A stretch of 9,261 bases of DNA from Bordetella parapertussis (GTDB taxonomy: Bacteria > Pseudomonadota > Gammaproteobacteria > Burkholderiales > Burkholderiaceae_B): the NCBI GenBank assembly GCA_945882005.1, contig CAMCWG010000101.1, positions 1 through 9,261 of the forward strand, given 5' to 3'. Below are positions 1-6,388 of this stretch, in pieces. Below the pieces are notes generated by a model. It ran no database searches and had not been told where the DNA came from. It was given only the letters and a program-made list of their open reading frames with translations. Each line of letters starts with the position of its first letter. The stretch's first letter is position 1. The position numbers were made by a program, and so were the translations under genes.

Positions 1-151
1 CAGAGGGCATGGCTGCGATGTTCTCAAGGATGAAGCGGACGATTCGACGAGTAAGCGTAAAAGCCACCTGCTGATCGGCGCCAACGTTAACTCGCATGAG
101 AATACGATCTTCAGTCTCAAGATAATTCACATGTATCTGGGTTATTTCCAT
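1..151 (-). CDS. Conserved hypothetical protein, N-terminal part (cut by left edge)
   Basis: A minus-strand reading frame starts at an ATG at 151-149 and stays open to the left edge, giving 50 complete codons. It begins MEITQIHVNYLETEDRILMR and continues with a segment containing FTLTRRIVRFILENIAAM. The alternation of an EDRILMRV strand, a short polar turn and an LTRR helix resembles a small family of uncharacterised proteobacterial proteins that I recall only by pattern, so no function is assigned. No clear Shine-Dalgarno sequence precedes the ATG. The start was chosen because it is the first in-frame ATG and the protein-like pattern begins there. The gene is divergent from the MFS carrier at 269. 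It could also be a truncated remnant, but nothing visible shows disruption. Confidence 0.6.
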   Translation of the reverse strand, partial: MEITQIHVNYLETEDRILMRVNVGADQQVAFTLTRRIVRFILENIAAMPS

Positions 152-268
152 TTTTGCAGAATAAATGACTGATTTACTCGATTAATCTTAGCCCCGCCAT
201 ACCCAAAAACATTTCGATATAAAGTTGGATAATAGAACAAAGTCAGTAGACACTCGAAAAACAAAGAC
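152..268. promoter_or_regulatory. AT-rich divergent intergenic region
   Basis: This 117-base spacer separates the divergent hypothetical gene and MFS carrier, so it must hold promoters for both. On the plus strand there are -10-like hexamers TATAAA (218-223) and GATAAT (228-233). Neither has a convincing -35 box 16-18 bases upstream. An activator-dependent promoter is possible but not shown. No hairpin or repeat stands out. Confidence 0.3.
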
Positions 269-1477
269 ATGAATCTCCGCATCTACCGCGCTGTCGGTTT
301 TACTGGCATCGCACAAATCTTGGCAAGTGCAGGCTCGCACTATCTTCCCGCCGTCACCGCTATCCCAGCGAGCAAAGACCTGGGTTTGTCGCCTGCGACA
401 ATCTTCGCTGCATTTTCATTGGCACTCTGCGTCTCTGCTTTTGCTGGCCCCTACGTGGGTCGACTGGTTGACCGCTTCGGCGGCAGACCCGTCCTGATGA
501 TGTCAAGTGTATCGTTTGCAATCGCGCTGACATTATTAGGTTTTTCCCAAGGATTGCTGTCTGTACTAATCGCCTATGCAATCTTGGGTTTTGGTATGGC
601 CTGTGGACTGTTTGAGGTCGCCTTTGCCACGATCGTCCGCTTGTTCGGAAAAGAGTCGCGCAATCCAATTACAGGTGTCACTCTCATAGCTGGCTTTGCG
701 AGCTTAGTGGGCTGGACTACCTCCGTCTACATTGAGTCAAAGTTTGGCTGGCGGGGTACCTGCTGGTTCTGGGCAGCAACGCACATATTCATTGGATTGC
801 CAGTCAATGCCCTGGTACCGAAACCTGACACCACAACGACACCTAAACCAACACCCACGCCAGCAGCAGAAGTCCCAGCAGCCGTGACAAGCGCAACGAC
901 TGCATCGCCCGCCATTCAGAATGGTCCCGGCAAATACACGGGTGCTCTGCTCGCGTTTGTCTTCGCCGCGAGCTCCTTTGTGGGGATGGGCTTGATGACC
1001 CACATGCCGCGCATGCTCGAGGGTATCGGTGTACCGCTCGCCGTGGCTTTCGCGATTGGTGCCTTCGTCGGGCCATCGCAAGTCTTGGGTCGTTTGCTTG
1101 ATTTCTTTTTTATGCGTCGTTGGCACCCGTTAATTAGCGCCCGCATCGCGGCGTTTGTGCACCCCGTTGGCGCAACACTGCTGATGATTTTTGGCGCGCC
1201 TGTTGCCGCGCTCTTTGTTGTCCTGCATGGCCTTGGCAATGGGATTCTGATTATTTCACGGGGTACCTTGCCACTTGCTATCTTTGGGACGCGCGGCTAC
1301 GGACAACGCCAAGGCTGGCTGATGATGCCCTCTAAATTTGCACAAGCGGCCGCACCATTTTTGTTTGGTTTAGCGGTCACGGAGTGGGGCTCGGGAGCCC
1401 TCTGGCTGTCCGGAGGACTTGGCATCGGAATCTTTGCTGCACTGTGCCTAATTTCAAGTAAATATAAGCCCGACTGA
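269..1477 (+). CDS. MFS transporter
   Basis: A 402-residue integral inner-membrane carrier of the major facilitator superfamily, normal in length and with hydrophobic segments consistent with 12 helices in two halves. The family signature between helices 2 and 3 is clear: GRLVDRFGGRP at residues 64-74. A degenerate counterpart in the second half is GRLLDFFFMRRW around 274-285. A long proline/threonine/alanine-rich loop (about residues 184-221) joins the halves on the expected cytoplasmic side. The substrate is unknown. Its position 34 bases upstream of an acyl-CoA thioesterase, near CoA-dependent catabolic genes, suggests an organic acid, but this is inference. The ATG at 269 is the first methionine of the frame and is followed directly by a hydrophobic first helix. 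The ribosome binding site is weak (only an AAAG-like stretch). Confidence 0.9.
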   Translation: MNLRIYRAVGFTGIAQILASAGSHYLPAVTAIPASKDLGLSPATIFAAFSLALCVSAFAGPYVGRLVDRFGGRPVLMMSSVSFAIALTLLGFSQGLLSVLIAYAILGFGMACGLFEVAFATIVRLFGKESRNPITGVTLIAGFASLVGWTTSVYIESKFGWRGTCWFWAATHIFIGLPVNALVPKPDTTTTPKPTPTPAAEVPAAVTSATTASPAIQNGPGKYTGALLAFVFAASSFVGMGLMTHMPRMLEGIGVPLAVAFAIGAFVGPSQVLGRLLDFFFMRRWHPLISARIAAFVHPVGATLLMIFGAPVAALFVVLHGLGNGILIISRGTLPLAIFGTRGYGQRQGWLMMPSKFAQAAAPFLFGLAVTEWGSGALWLSGGLGIGIFAALCLISSKYKPD

Positions 1478-1511
1478 TTCATACTGCATCAACCCAATAC
1501 GACAACAAATC

Positions 1512-1973
1512 ATGAGCAATCCATCGACCGAAACCACACGCGGTGCACCGCTGCACAAACATGACTTCCCTTTTTTTGATCCCCTGACGTTACGCTGGGC
1601 CGACAATGATTCATACGGCCACGTCAACAATGCACACTATTACTCTTTCTTTGACACAGCCGTCGATGCATTCCTCTTTCATTACAACTTGCGGCCGCAT
1701 ATTTCAGGGCCATACCAAACGCTTGTCGTCGCGTCCGAATGCCGCTACCACAGCCAAGTCTCTGCGCCTGGCACAGTTCAAATAGGCGTGCGCCCTGCAA
1801 AACTTGGCCGCAGCTCAATCACTTACGAAGTCGCAGTCTTCACCAAAGATTCGGATTTAGCGGCGGCACAAGGCCTCTTCGTACATGTTTGTGTGGATCG
1901 CGACACGCAGCGACCTGTCGCGCTCCCCGAGGGGTTTCGGCAAATCATCCAAAATCTACAACTACCGACCTAA
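1512..1973 (+). CDS. Acyl-CoA thioesterase, hotdog fold (4HBT/FadM-like)
   Basis: A 153-residue protein, typical in length for single-domain cytoplasmic hotdog thioesterases that hydrolyse acyl-CoA thioesters to free acid and CoA. The diagnostic N-terminal motif is LRWADNDSYGHVNNAHYYSF (residues 27-46). It matches the family pattern D-x-D-x-x-G-H-V-N-N-x-x-Y, and Asp33 aligns with the catalytic Asp of 4-hydroxybenzoyl-CoA thioesterase (D17 in the Pseudomonas enzyme). The strand pattern ECRYHSQV...VRPAKLGRSSITYEVAVF is the usual core sheet. The first ~20 residues are polar and probably disordered. The gene follows the MFS carrier by 34 bases on the same strand with no terminator between, so co-transcription is likely. 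No good Shine-Dalgarno is seen. Chain-length or aromatic preference cannot be told. Confidence 0.87.
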   Translation: MSNPSTETTRGAPLHKHDFPFFDPLTLRWADNDSYGHVNNAHYYSFFDTAVDAFLFHYNLRPHISGPYQTLVVASECRYHSQVSAPGTVQIGVRPAKLGRSSITYEVAVFTKDSDLAAAQGLFVHVCVDRDTQRPVALPEGFRQIIQNLQLPT

Positions 1974-1988
1974 CTTAATCTTGATACT

Positions 1989-2017
1989 TAGACACGGCAG
2001 AGCTGAAAAGGTAAGAT
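1989..2017 (+). promoter_or_regulatory. Candidate sigma-70 promoter for the cupin gene
   Basis: TAGACA (1989-1994, 5 of 6 to the -35 consensus) and TAAGAT (2012-2017, 4 of 6 to the -10 consensus) are separated by 17 bases in the 85-base gap between the thioesterase and cupin genes. The predicted transcription start (~2024) lies inside the inverted repeat at 2019-2034. Confidence 0.4.
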
Positions 2018-2018
2018 C

Positions 2019-2034
2019 ATTGGGAACTGCCAAT
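2019..2034. repeat. Inverted repeat ATTGG-N6-CCAAT, possible operator
   Basis: ATTGG (2019-2023) and CCAAT (2030-2034) form a 5-base inverted repeat around GAACTG. It sits just downstream of the candidate -10 box and about 25 bases before the ATG of the cupin gene, a position where repressors commonly bind. A short arm length means chance is a real alternative, and no regulator gene is in the window. Confidence 0.35.
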
Positions 2035-2058
2035 AGAGCAAACAAAGGAATTTGAGAT

Positions 2059-2847
2059 ATGCCTCATGTGGTCACCAAGGAACAAGCGCTTAAAGAGCGT
2101 CACTATTACAAGCTCCCTAACGGCACAGACACTTGGATATCGTCCTGTGTTGGGATTAACTCAGTTGAGCGCAGAGCGAAAAACATGCCACCTCGAGCCC
2201 CAGAGGCCTTTCCGCCGCCGCTCGAGCCAATCGCCTTTCTAGTCGAACAGGGTGCACACTCATCCATCCCTGGTCACTACCATCAAGCAGACCAATTTCA
2301 AGTATTTGTTTCGGGTGAGGGAAAGTTTGGGATCAAGCCTATTGAAGGCATGACGGTGCACTACGCCATGGCGTTTACTCCCTATGCGCCTATTCATGCT
2401 GAAGGCACGAATGTCGAGTACTACACCTTGCGTAACGGATGGGATCCTGGCGCACGCTGGATGCCAGAACACAAAGATGCACTGAAAGGTAAGACCAAGT
2501 CCTACCGTCATGGCCTGGGATTAATTCCAGCTCTAATTGGCGATACGGATGGCCCAGCGAATATTGATGGAATCAAAACGCATGAGGTCGTCCCTTCTGA
2601 GGCGGACGGCCTAGGCGCAACGCTTTTCCAAACGACCTCAGCACAAGTGATTTCTGGTCCGGCACCAGACACTGGGCGCGGTCAATACTGGATGGTATTG
2701 CGAGGCGCATGCACCATCAACGGAGAAGATGCCTTTGAGCGCTCATTGATTTTTATCGCCCCCACAGACAAGGCGCCTGTCGTTCAATCGTCAGACACCG
2801 GTGTCGCGATTATGTGCATGCAGTTTCCCAAGCGTGAAGGCGCATAG
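2059..2847 (+). CDS. Two-domain cupin-like protein of unknown function
   Basis: A 262-residue soluble protein with two beta-barrel-like halves. The first half contains a cupin motif 1: PGHYHQADQFQVFVSGEGKF at residues 71-90, giving His73, His75 and Gln79 at the metal-ligand positions. Gln79 stands where Glu is usual. A motif-2-like stretch follows, FTPYAPIHAEGTNVEYYTLR, with His113. The second half (about 186-257) repeats a cupin-like pattern (GQYWMVLRGACTINGEDAF, then RSLIFIAPTDKAPVV) but has no metal-binding histidines, so it looks structural. Spacing to the ATG is supported by an AAAGGAA ribosome binding site about 10 bases upstream. Cupins with this layout include dioxygenases, isomerases and sugar-binding proteins. 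Here the neighbours are CoA-dependent acid-metabolism genes, so an oxygenase or isomerase role is possible but unproven. It ends at a strong terminator. Confidence 0.75.
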   Translation: MPHVVTKEQALKERHYYKLPNGTDTWISSCVGINSVERRAKNMPPRAPEAFPPPLEPIAFLVEQGAHSSIPGHYHQADQFQVFVSGEGKFGIKPIEGMTVHYAMAFTPYAPIHAEGTNVEYYTLRNGWDPGARWMPEHKDALKGKTKSYRHGLGLIPALIGDTDGPANIDGIKTHEVVPSEADGLGATLFQTTSAQVISGPAPDTGRGQYWMVLRGACTINGEDAFERSLIFIAPTDKAPVVQSSDTGVAIMCMQFPKREGA

Positions 2848-2866
2848 GCCGGGCAAGCTGCACTAG

Positions 2867-2898
2867 AAAAAGGCGCCTTCAGTAAGGCGCCTTTTTTT
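2867..2898. terminator. Bidirectional rho-independent terminator
   Basis: A perfect 13-base stem (2867-2879 with 2884-2896) has core GGCGCCTT/AAGGCGCC, a CAGT tetraloop, an A-run on the left and seven T on the right (2892-2898). Because it carries A-tract and T-tract on opposite sides, it can stop transcripts from both the cupin gene (plus) and the crotonase gene (minus), which converge here. Confidence 0.93.
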
Positions 2899-2900
2899 AA

Positions 2901-3683
2901 TTAACGCCCTTTAAATTGTGCAGGGCGTTTTTCCATAAAGGCAGTGCGGCCTTCTTTGAAGTCTTCACTGGCAAAGCAGTTCTTCACCATCTGTACCGCG
3001 CGCTCCATGTCCTGCTCATCGGGATGCGCGCACACTTGCCGGATGTTGAATTTGCTTGCCGCAACGGTTAGCGGTGCATTCTCAGCGATCATCTTGGTGT
3101 ACTGCTCCACGACCGCGTCGATCTCGTTGCCGGCACAGACGCGAGAGACAAAACCCATCCGTAAAGCATCCTGCGCATCAAAGCGGCGAGCAGTGACAAA
3201 GATATCGGTAGCGTTGGCCAAACCAATAATGTCTGTGAACCGCTTAATGCCCTTGTGCCCATACCCTAAGCCCAAACGTGCGGCTGGCATTCTGAAGGTT
3301 GCGTCTTCGGAGCAGATTCGGATATCACAAGCGGCAGCCAAACCTAATCCGCCACCGAAGCAAAACCCACGAATCTTGCCGATGACCGGCTTGGAGCACT
3401 CAACTGGCGCGACCATCGAATCGGCCACCGCGTTATCGTAATCGTCTTGCGTCTTTGCCGAACTGCGAAGCTTGTCGAACTGCGAAATGTCAGCGCCCGA
3501 CACAAAGGCCTTATCCCCTACGCCAGCAATGACGATGACCCGAACCTCTGGGTCCGCGTCAAACGCCCGGATCGCTTTTGGCAAATCGGTCCACATCTGC
3601 ACCGACATGGCGTTCATCTTGGTAGGGTTGGAAATCGTAATCGTGCCAACAGCACCATTTTTTGCAGTCAAAATCTCGGCCAT
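2901..3683 (-). CDS. Crotonase-superfamily protein (enoyl-CoA hydratase/isomerase-like) lacking both hydratase glutamates
   Basis: A 260-residue cytoplasmic crotonase-fold protein, full family length. Oxyanion-hole elements are present: KAFVSGADIS (residues 58-67) and RGFCFGGGLGLAAACDIRI (105-123). The C-terminal EGRTAFMEKRPAQFKGR tail (244-260) is the usual family ending. The two catalytic glutamates of classical enoyl-CoA hydratase (E144 in GGGCE and E164 in the PE motif of rat mitochondrial hydratase) correspond to Gly114 (GGGLG) and Ala134 (MPAARLG). Classical syn-hydration is therefore unlikely. Isomerase, thioester hydrolysis or another CoA reaction is more plausible, and general annotation as hydratase is by family only. 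The ATG has a GGAG ribosome binding site about 9 bases upstream. It diverges from the CoA-transferase gene and may serve the same pathway. Confidence 0.9.
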   Translation of the reverse strand: MAEILTAKNGAVGTITISNPTKMNAMSVQMWTDLPKAIRAFDADPEVRVIVIAGVGDKAFVSGADISQFDKLRSSAKTQDDYDNAVADSMVAPVECSKPVIGKIRGFCFGGGLGLAAACDIRICSEDATFRMPAARLGLGYGHKGIKRFTDIIGLANATDIFVTARRFDAQDALRMGFVSRVCAGNEIDAVVEQYTKMIAENAPLTVAASKFNIRQVCAHPDEQDMERAVQMVKNCFASEDFKEGRTAFMEKRPAQFKGR

Positions 3684-3717
3684 GAGGGGCTTCTCCAGTT
3701 ATAGTTGTTCGCATAGT

Positions 3718-3746
3718 AGTATCCCTTGCAATAATACTGAAAGCAA
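3718..3746 (-). promoter_or_regulatory. Candidate promoter for the crotonase gene
   Basis: Reading the minus strand, TTGCTT (3746-3741) and GATACT (3723-3718) are 17 bases apart. The match is moderate (3 of 6 and 4 of 6). The predicted start near 3711 would leave a leader of about 27 bases with the GGAG ribosome binding site. It overlaps the opposing candidate promoter at 3726-3754. Confidence 0.35.
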
Positions 3747-3754
3747 CTTATAAA
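3726..3754 (+). promoter_or_regulatory. Candidate sigma-70 promoter for the CoA-transferase gene
   Basis: TTGCAA (3726-3731, 4 of 6) and TATAAA (3749-3754, 5 of 6) are separated by exactly 17 bases. The predicted start near 3761 gives a leader of about 70 bases before the ATG at 3834. The leader holds an A-run (about 3769-3777) but no clear hairpin. Confidence 0.55.
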
Positions 3755-3833
3755 ACCGTTTCCAGCCCAAAAAAAACAACAAGGCTCGATCCAATTTTTT
3801 CGTAATCCTCTCTGATTCACTTCCATAAAAGCC

Positions 3834-5030
3834 ATGTCAAAAATTCAAGCTTCATCCGCCCTGTCCAACCTCAAAGTTTTGGATATGTCCCGCGTGCGTG
3901 CGGGTCCAAACTGCGTGCGTCTCTTAGCCGACTTTGGCGCAGACGTCATCCGCATTGAACCCCCAAAAGGCGTCGATCCTAACGAGGGCATGTTTGCGGC
4001 GAATCGCGAAGGAGGTGACTTTCAAAACCTCAACCGCAACAAGCGAGCGATGACCTTGAACCTGAAAAAGCCCGGAGCGCTTGAGGTCATGATGCGTTTG
4101 GTGAAGACCGCGGACGTTGTGGTAGAAAACTGGCGCCCCGATATCAAAAAGAAACTCGGTGTTGATTATGAGTCACTCGCAAAGGTGAATCCACGGATCA
4201 TCCTGGCCAGCATCTCCGGCTACGGTCAAGAAGGCCCCTATTCCTCGCGTCCCGGTTTCGACCAAATCATGCAAGGCATGGGCGGACTGATGTCAGTGAC
4301 CGGCATCCCTGGCCAAGGCCCCGTGCGCGCAGGACTGGCCGTCGCAGACATGAGCGCAGGCCTCTACGCTGGTATCGGTATTTTGACTGCACTGCTTGAG
4401 CGCGAGCGTTCAGGCAAAGGCCAGTGGGTTCACGCGTCCTTACTCCACGCACAAATCGCCATGATGGATTTCCAGGCGGCACGCTACCTCAACGAAGGTG
4501 ACGTCGCAGGTCAAGCAGGCAACGATCATCCTACCTCGAGTCCTATGGGCTTGTTTGAAGCGAGTGATGGCGTGTTTAACCTCGGTGCTTCAGGCCAAGG
4601 CAACTGGGTCCGTTTGTGCGAACTGATGCAACACCCAGAATGGATGAACGATCCTGACTTCGCCAATGAAAAAACACGCGCGGTAAACCGTGCGAAGTGC
4701 AACAAGGTACTCAACGAAGTATTCCGTACCAAAACGGTTGCCTACTGGGTGGAATCGCTCAATAACGCAGGCGTGCCTGCCGGTCCGGTCTACAACGTGC
4801 CGCAAATGTTTGCCGATGAGCATGTCCAACAGTCGAACATTTCAAAAATGGTCAATGACAAAAACGGGAAACAAAAAGGCTTTATTACGCAGCCTGCGGT
4901 ATTAAGCCGGACCCCCGCCGATGTCGTGACCACTGCACCGCAGTGGGGTGAGCACACCGACGAGGTCTTAGGCGAAGTTGGATACTCCGCCGACGAGATC
5001 GCCAAGTTCCGTGAACAAGGCGTCGTCTAA
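3834..5030 (+). CDS. Class III (CaiB/BaiF/Frc-type) CoA-transferase
   Basis: A 398-residue cytoplasmic enzyme of the family III CoA-transferases, which move CoA between carboxylic acids through an aspartyl anhydride intermediate. It shows the family opening LKVLDMSRVRAGPNCVRLLA (13-32) and ADFGADVIRIEPPKG (32-46), the NRNKRAMTLNLK segment (68-78), VVENWRPDIKKKLG (96-109) and SGYGQEGPYSSRPGFD (128-143). Asp172 in VADMSAGLYAG aligns with the catalytic Asp169 of formyl-CoA transferase. Length matches the family. The ATG at 3834 is just before the conserved start and no better one exists, though the ribosome binding site is weak. Substrates are not readable from sequence. The family handles oxalate, carnitine, succinate, citramalate, mesaconate and aromatic acids. 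It is divergent from the crotonase and convergent with the FAH-family gene, six bases away. Confidence 0.93.
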   Translation: MSKIQASSALSNLKVLDMSRVRAGPNCVRLLADFGADVIRIEPPKGVDPNEGMFAANREGGDFQNLNRNKRAMTLNLKKPGALEVMMRLVKTADVVVENWRPDIKKKLGVDYESLAKVNPRIILASISGYGQEGPYSSRPGFDQIMQGMGGLMSVTGIPGQGPVRAGLAVADMSAGLYAGIGILTALLERERSGKGQWVHASLLHAQIAMMDFQAARYLNEGDVAGQAGNDHPTSSPMGLFEASDGVFNLGASGQGNWVRLCELMQHPEWMNDPDFANEKTRAVNRAKCNKVLNEVFRTKTVAYWVESLNNAGVPAGPVYNVPQMFADEHVQQSNISKMVNDKNGKQKGFITQPAVLSRTPADVVTTAPQWGEHTDEVLGEVGYSADEIAKFREQGVV

Positions 5031-5042
5031 CGTCGTTTAGAC
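5025..5042. repeat. Inverted repeat across two convergent stop codons
   Basis: GTCTAA (5025-5030) and TTAGAC (5037-5042) form a perfect 6-base inverted repeat around CGTCGT, and each arm contains one of the two stop codons. A longer alternative pairing exists between CGTCGTC (5021-5027) and GACGACG (5049-5055). There is no T-tract, so it is not a standard terminator. Confidence 0.5.
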
Positions 5043-5909
5043 TTCATCGACGACGGGGTTGGACAACACACCAATCCCGTCGATTTCGATTTCAATGGTG
5101 TCACCCTGCTTCATAAATACTGGTGGCTTTCGTGCGTAGCCAACGCCAGCTGGCGTTCCAGTGATGACCACATCACCAGGCTCTAAGGTCATGCACTCTG
5201 TGATCAACACCAAAGTCTCAACGATGCCCCACAAAAAGTTTTTGGTGTTTGCATCTTGCATGATCTGGCCATTCAGGCGCGACTGAATCCGTAAACCATC
5301 CGCAGCGCGTGGTAACTCGTCAGGTGTCACGAGCCAGGGGCCAAAAGCGCCAGTACCGTCAAAGTTCTTACCGATCGTCCATTGAGTCGATTTACGCTGG
5401 TAGTCGCGCAAACTACCATCATTAAATGCGCTATAGCCTGCCACATAGTCCAAGGCATTTTGCTCGGTAAGATGGCGCGCACGCTTACCTACAACAAAAG
5501 CTAATTCCGCCTCGTAATCGAATTTATCTGACGCTTTAGGGCGAATCATCGGTGCGAGATGCCCAACCATCGAACTTGGGCCACGCATAAAAAATGCTGG
5601 GTACTCCGGCCGCGCATGACCGCCCTCAGCCGCATGGTCTGCATAGTTCAAGCCAAGGCAAATAATCTTGCTGGGCTTATCGACCAACGGAATAAAACTT
5701 ACGCCTGCCAGCGACTGGATCACGGCATTAGAGGCCTTGGCGAGTTGAGCAACACGATCCATCGCGCCAGCGGTCTCGATGATTTCAAGCAGGCTTTTCG
5801 GCAGGGCTGCATCGGTCGCACCTAGATCGATAAACTCTTTAGCATCAGGCGCGCGCAGCAAACCTACTCGCTTCTGTTTGTTTTTATCTTGATAGCTAAA
5901 TAAACGCAT
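5037..5909 (-). CDS. Fumarylacetoacetate hydrolase (FAH) family protein
   Basis: A 290-residue cytoplasmic protein of the FAH superfamily, whose members hydrolyse C-C bonds in beta-diketo acids, decarboxylate oxaloacetate, or isomerise/hydrate intermediates of aromatic catabolism. A short N-terminal domain (about 1-75) precedes the catalytic domain, which opens with KIICLGLNYADHAAEGG (81-97). Likely metal ligands are Glu133 and Glu135 in DYEAELAFVVGK and Asp164 in FNDGSLRDYQRK. Further family motifs are GKNFDGTGAFGPW (180-192) and VVITGTPAGVGYARKP (247-262). The layout resembles 2-keto-4-pentenoate hydratase/ureidoglycolate-lyase-annotated relatives, but the exact reaction cannot be assigned. 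A GGAG ribosome binding site lies six bases before the ATG, supporting the start. The neighbouring CoA-transferase and crotonase suggest organic-acid or aromatic breakdown. Confidence 0.92.
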   Translation of the reverse strand: MRLFSYQDKNKQKRVGLLRAPDAKEFIDLGATDAALPKSLLEIIETAGAMDRVAQLAKASNAVIQSLAGVSFIPLVDKPSKIICLGLNYADHAAEGGHARPEYPAFFMRGPSSMVGHLAPMIRPKASDKFDYEAELAFVVGKRARHLTEQNALDYVAGYSAFNDGSLRDYQRKSTQWTIGKNFDGTGAFGPWLVTPDELPRAADGLRIQSRLNGQIMQDANTKNFLWGIVETLVLITECMTLEPGDVVITGTPAGVGYARKPPVFMKQGDTIEIEIDGIGVLSNPVVDEV

Positions 5910-5984
5910 GTCGTGCTCCGGTTATTTTAATAAGGTATCGATTGAATGAATTTAAATAAAATTGTAGCCACCTAACAACTAAAT

Positions 5985-5994
5985 GACCTAGGTC
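5985..5994. repeat. 10-base perfect palindrome next to hicB stop
   Basis: GACCTAGGTC reads the same on both strands. It lies one base beyond the hicB stop codon, in the 86-base gap that also carries the FAH gene's upstream region. It has no loop or T-tract, so it is unlikely to be a terminator. It may be a protein-binding site or chance. Confidence 0.35.
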
Positions 5995-5995
5995 C

Positions 5996-6388
5996 CTAAC
6001 CCGTTAACGCCAAGTGAGCAATATAGCCTGAGCGCGTTTCACCAAAAGATCGAGCTTTGGCATCTAAACGCGCCAGAACTTTTTTCGGCAAAGAGATATT
6101 TACTCGCTCTATTTCATCTGAGAGCAATGCGGGATCGATTTCAACAATAGCCCAGACCCAACCCTTGAATTGCTTATTTTTTTGATGCGTAGCAATGGGC
6201 TGGGGAGGTGGAATGACTTGACCTTGGTCGATAGCAACCTCTATCCAAAGCTCAATTGCTACTTTTGACTGCTCAATCGCATCATCAATACCTACGTCAG
6301 ATGCAGAAAAGCAACCCGGCAAATCCGGCACAACTACTCCCCAGGAGGAAGAGTCATCACCTGGCTCAATTGCAATTGGATATTTCAT
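5996..6388 (-). CDS. hicB: HicB-family antitoxin
   Basis: A 130-residue antitoxin that binds and blocks the HicA RNase and represses its own operon. The N-terminal HicB domain (residues 1-80) has the family layout: MKYPIAIEPGDDSSSWGVVV, then PDLPGCFSASDVGIDDAIEQ and an EVAIDQGQVIPPP strand. The C-terminal 40 residues (ERVNISLPKKVLARLDAKAR, then SFGETRSGYIAHLAL) form a ribbon-helix-helix DNA-binding domain, as in HicB proteins of the longer type. Its ATG overlaps the hicA stop by four bases (ATGA), so translation is probably coupled. A GAGG sequence 10 bases upstream, inside hicA, can serve as ribosome binding site. The toxin-first order with overlap is typical of hic loci. It is intact, with no visible truncation. 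Confidence 0.93.
   Translation of the reverse strand: MKYPIAIEPGDDSSSWGVVVPDLPGCFSASDVGIDDAIEQSKVAIELWIEVAIDQGQVIPPPQPIATHQKNKQFKGWVWAIVEIDPALLSDEIERVNISLPKKVLARLDAKARSFGETRSGYIAHLALTG

Noticed and set aside
737..1126. Long antisense open frame inside the first MFS gene
   Set aside because: It lies opposite a clear MFS coding sequence and reads as low-complexity Arg/Cys/His-rich protein with no recognisable domain.
2944..3441. Plus-strand open frame opposite the crotonase gene
   Set aside because: It is fully covered by a gene with intact crotonase motifs and shows no domain or ribosome binding site of its own.
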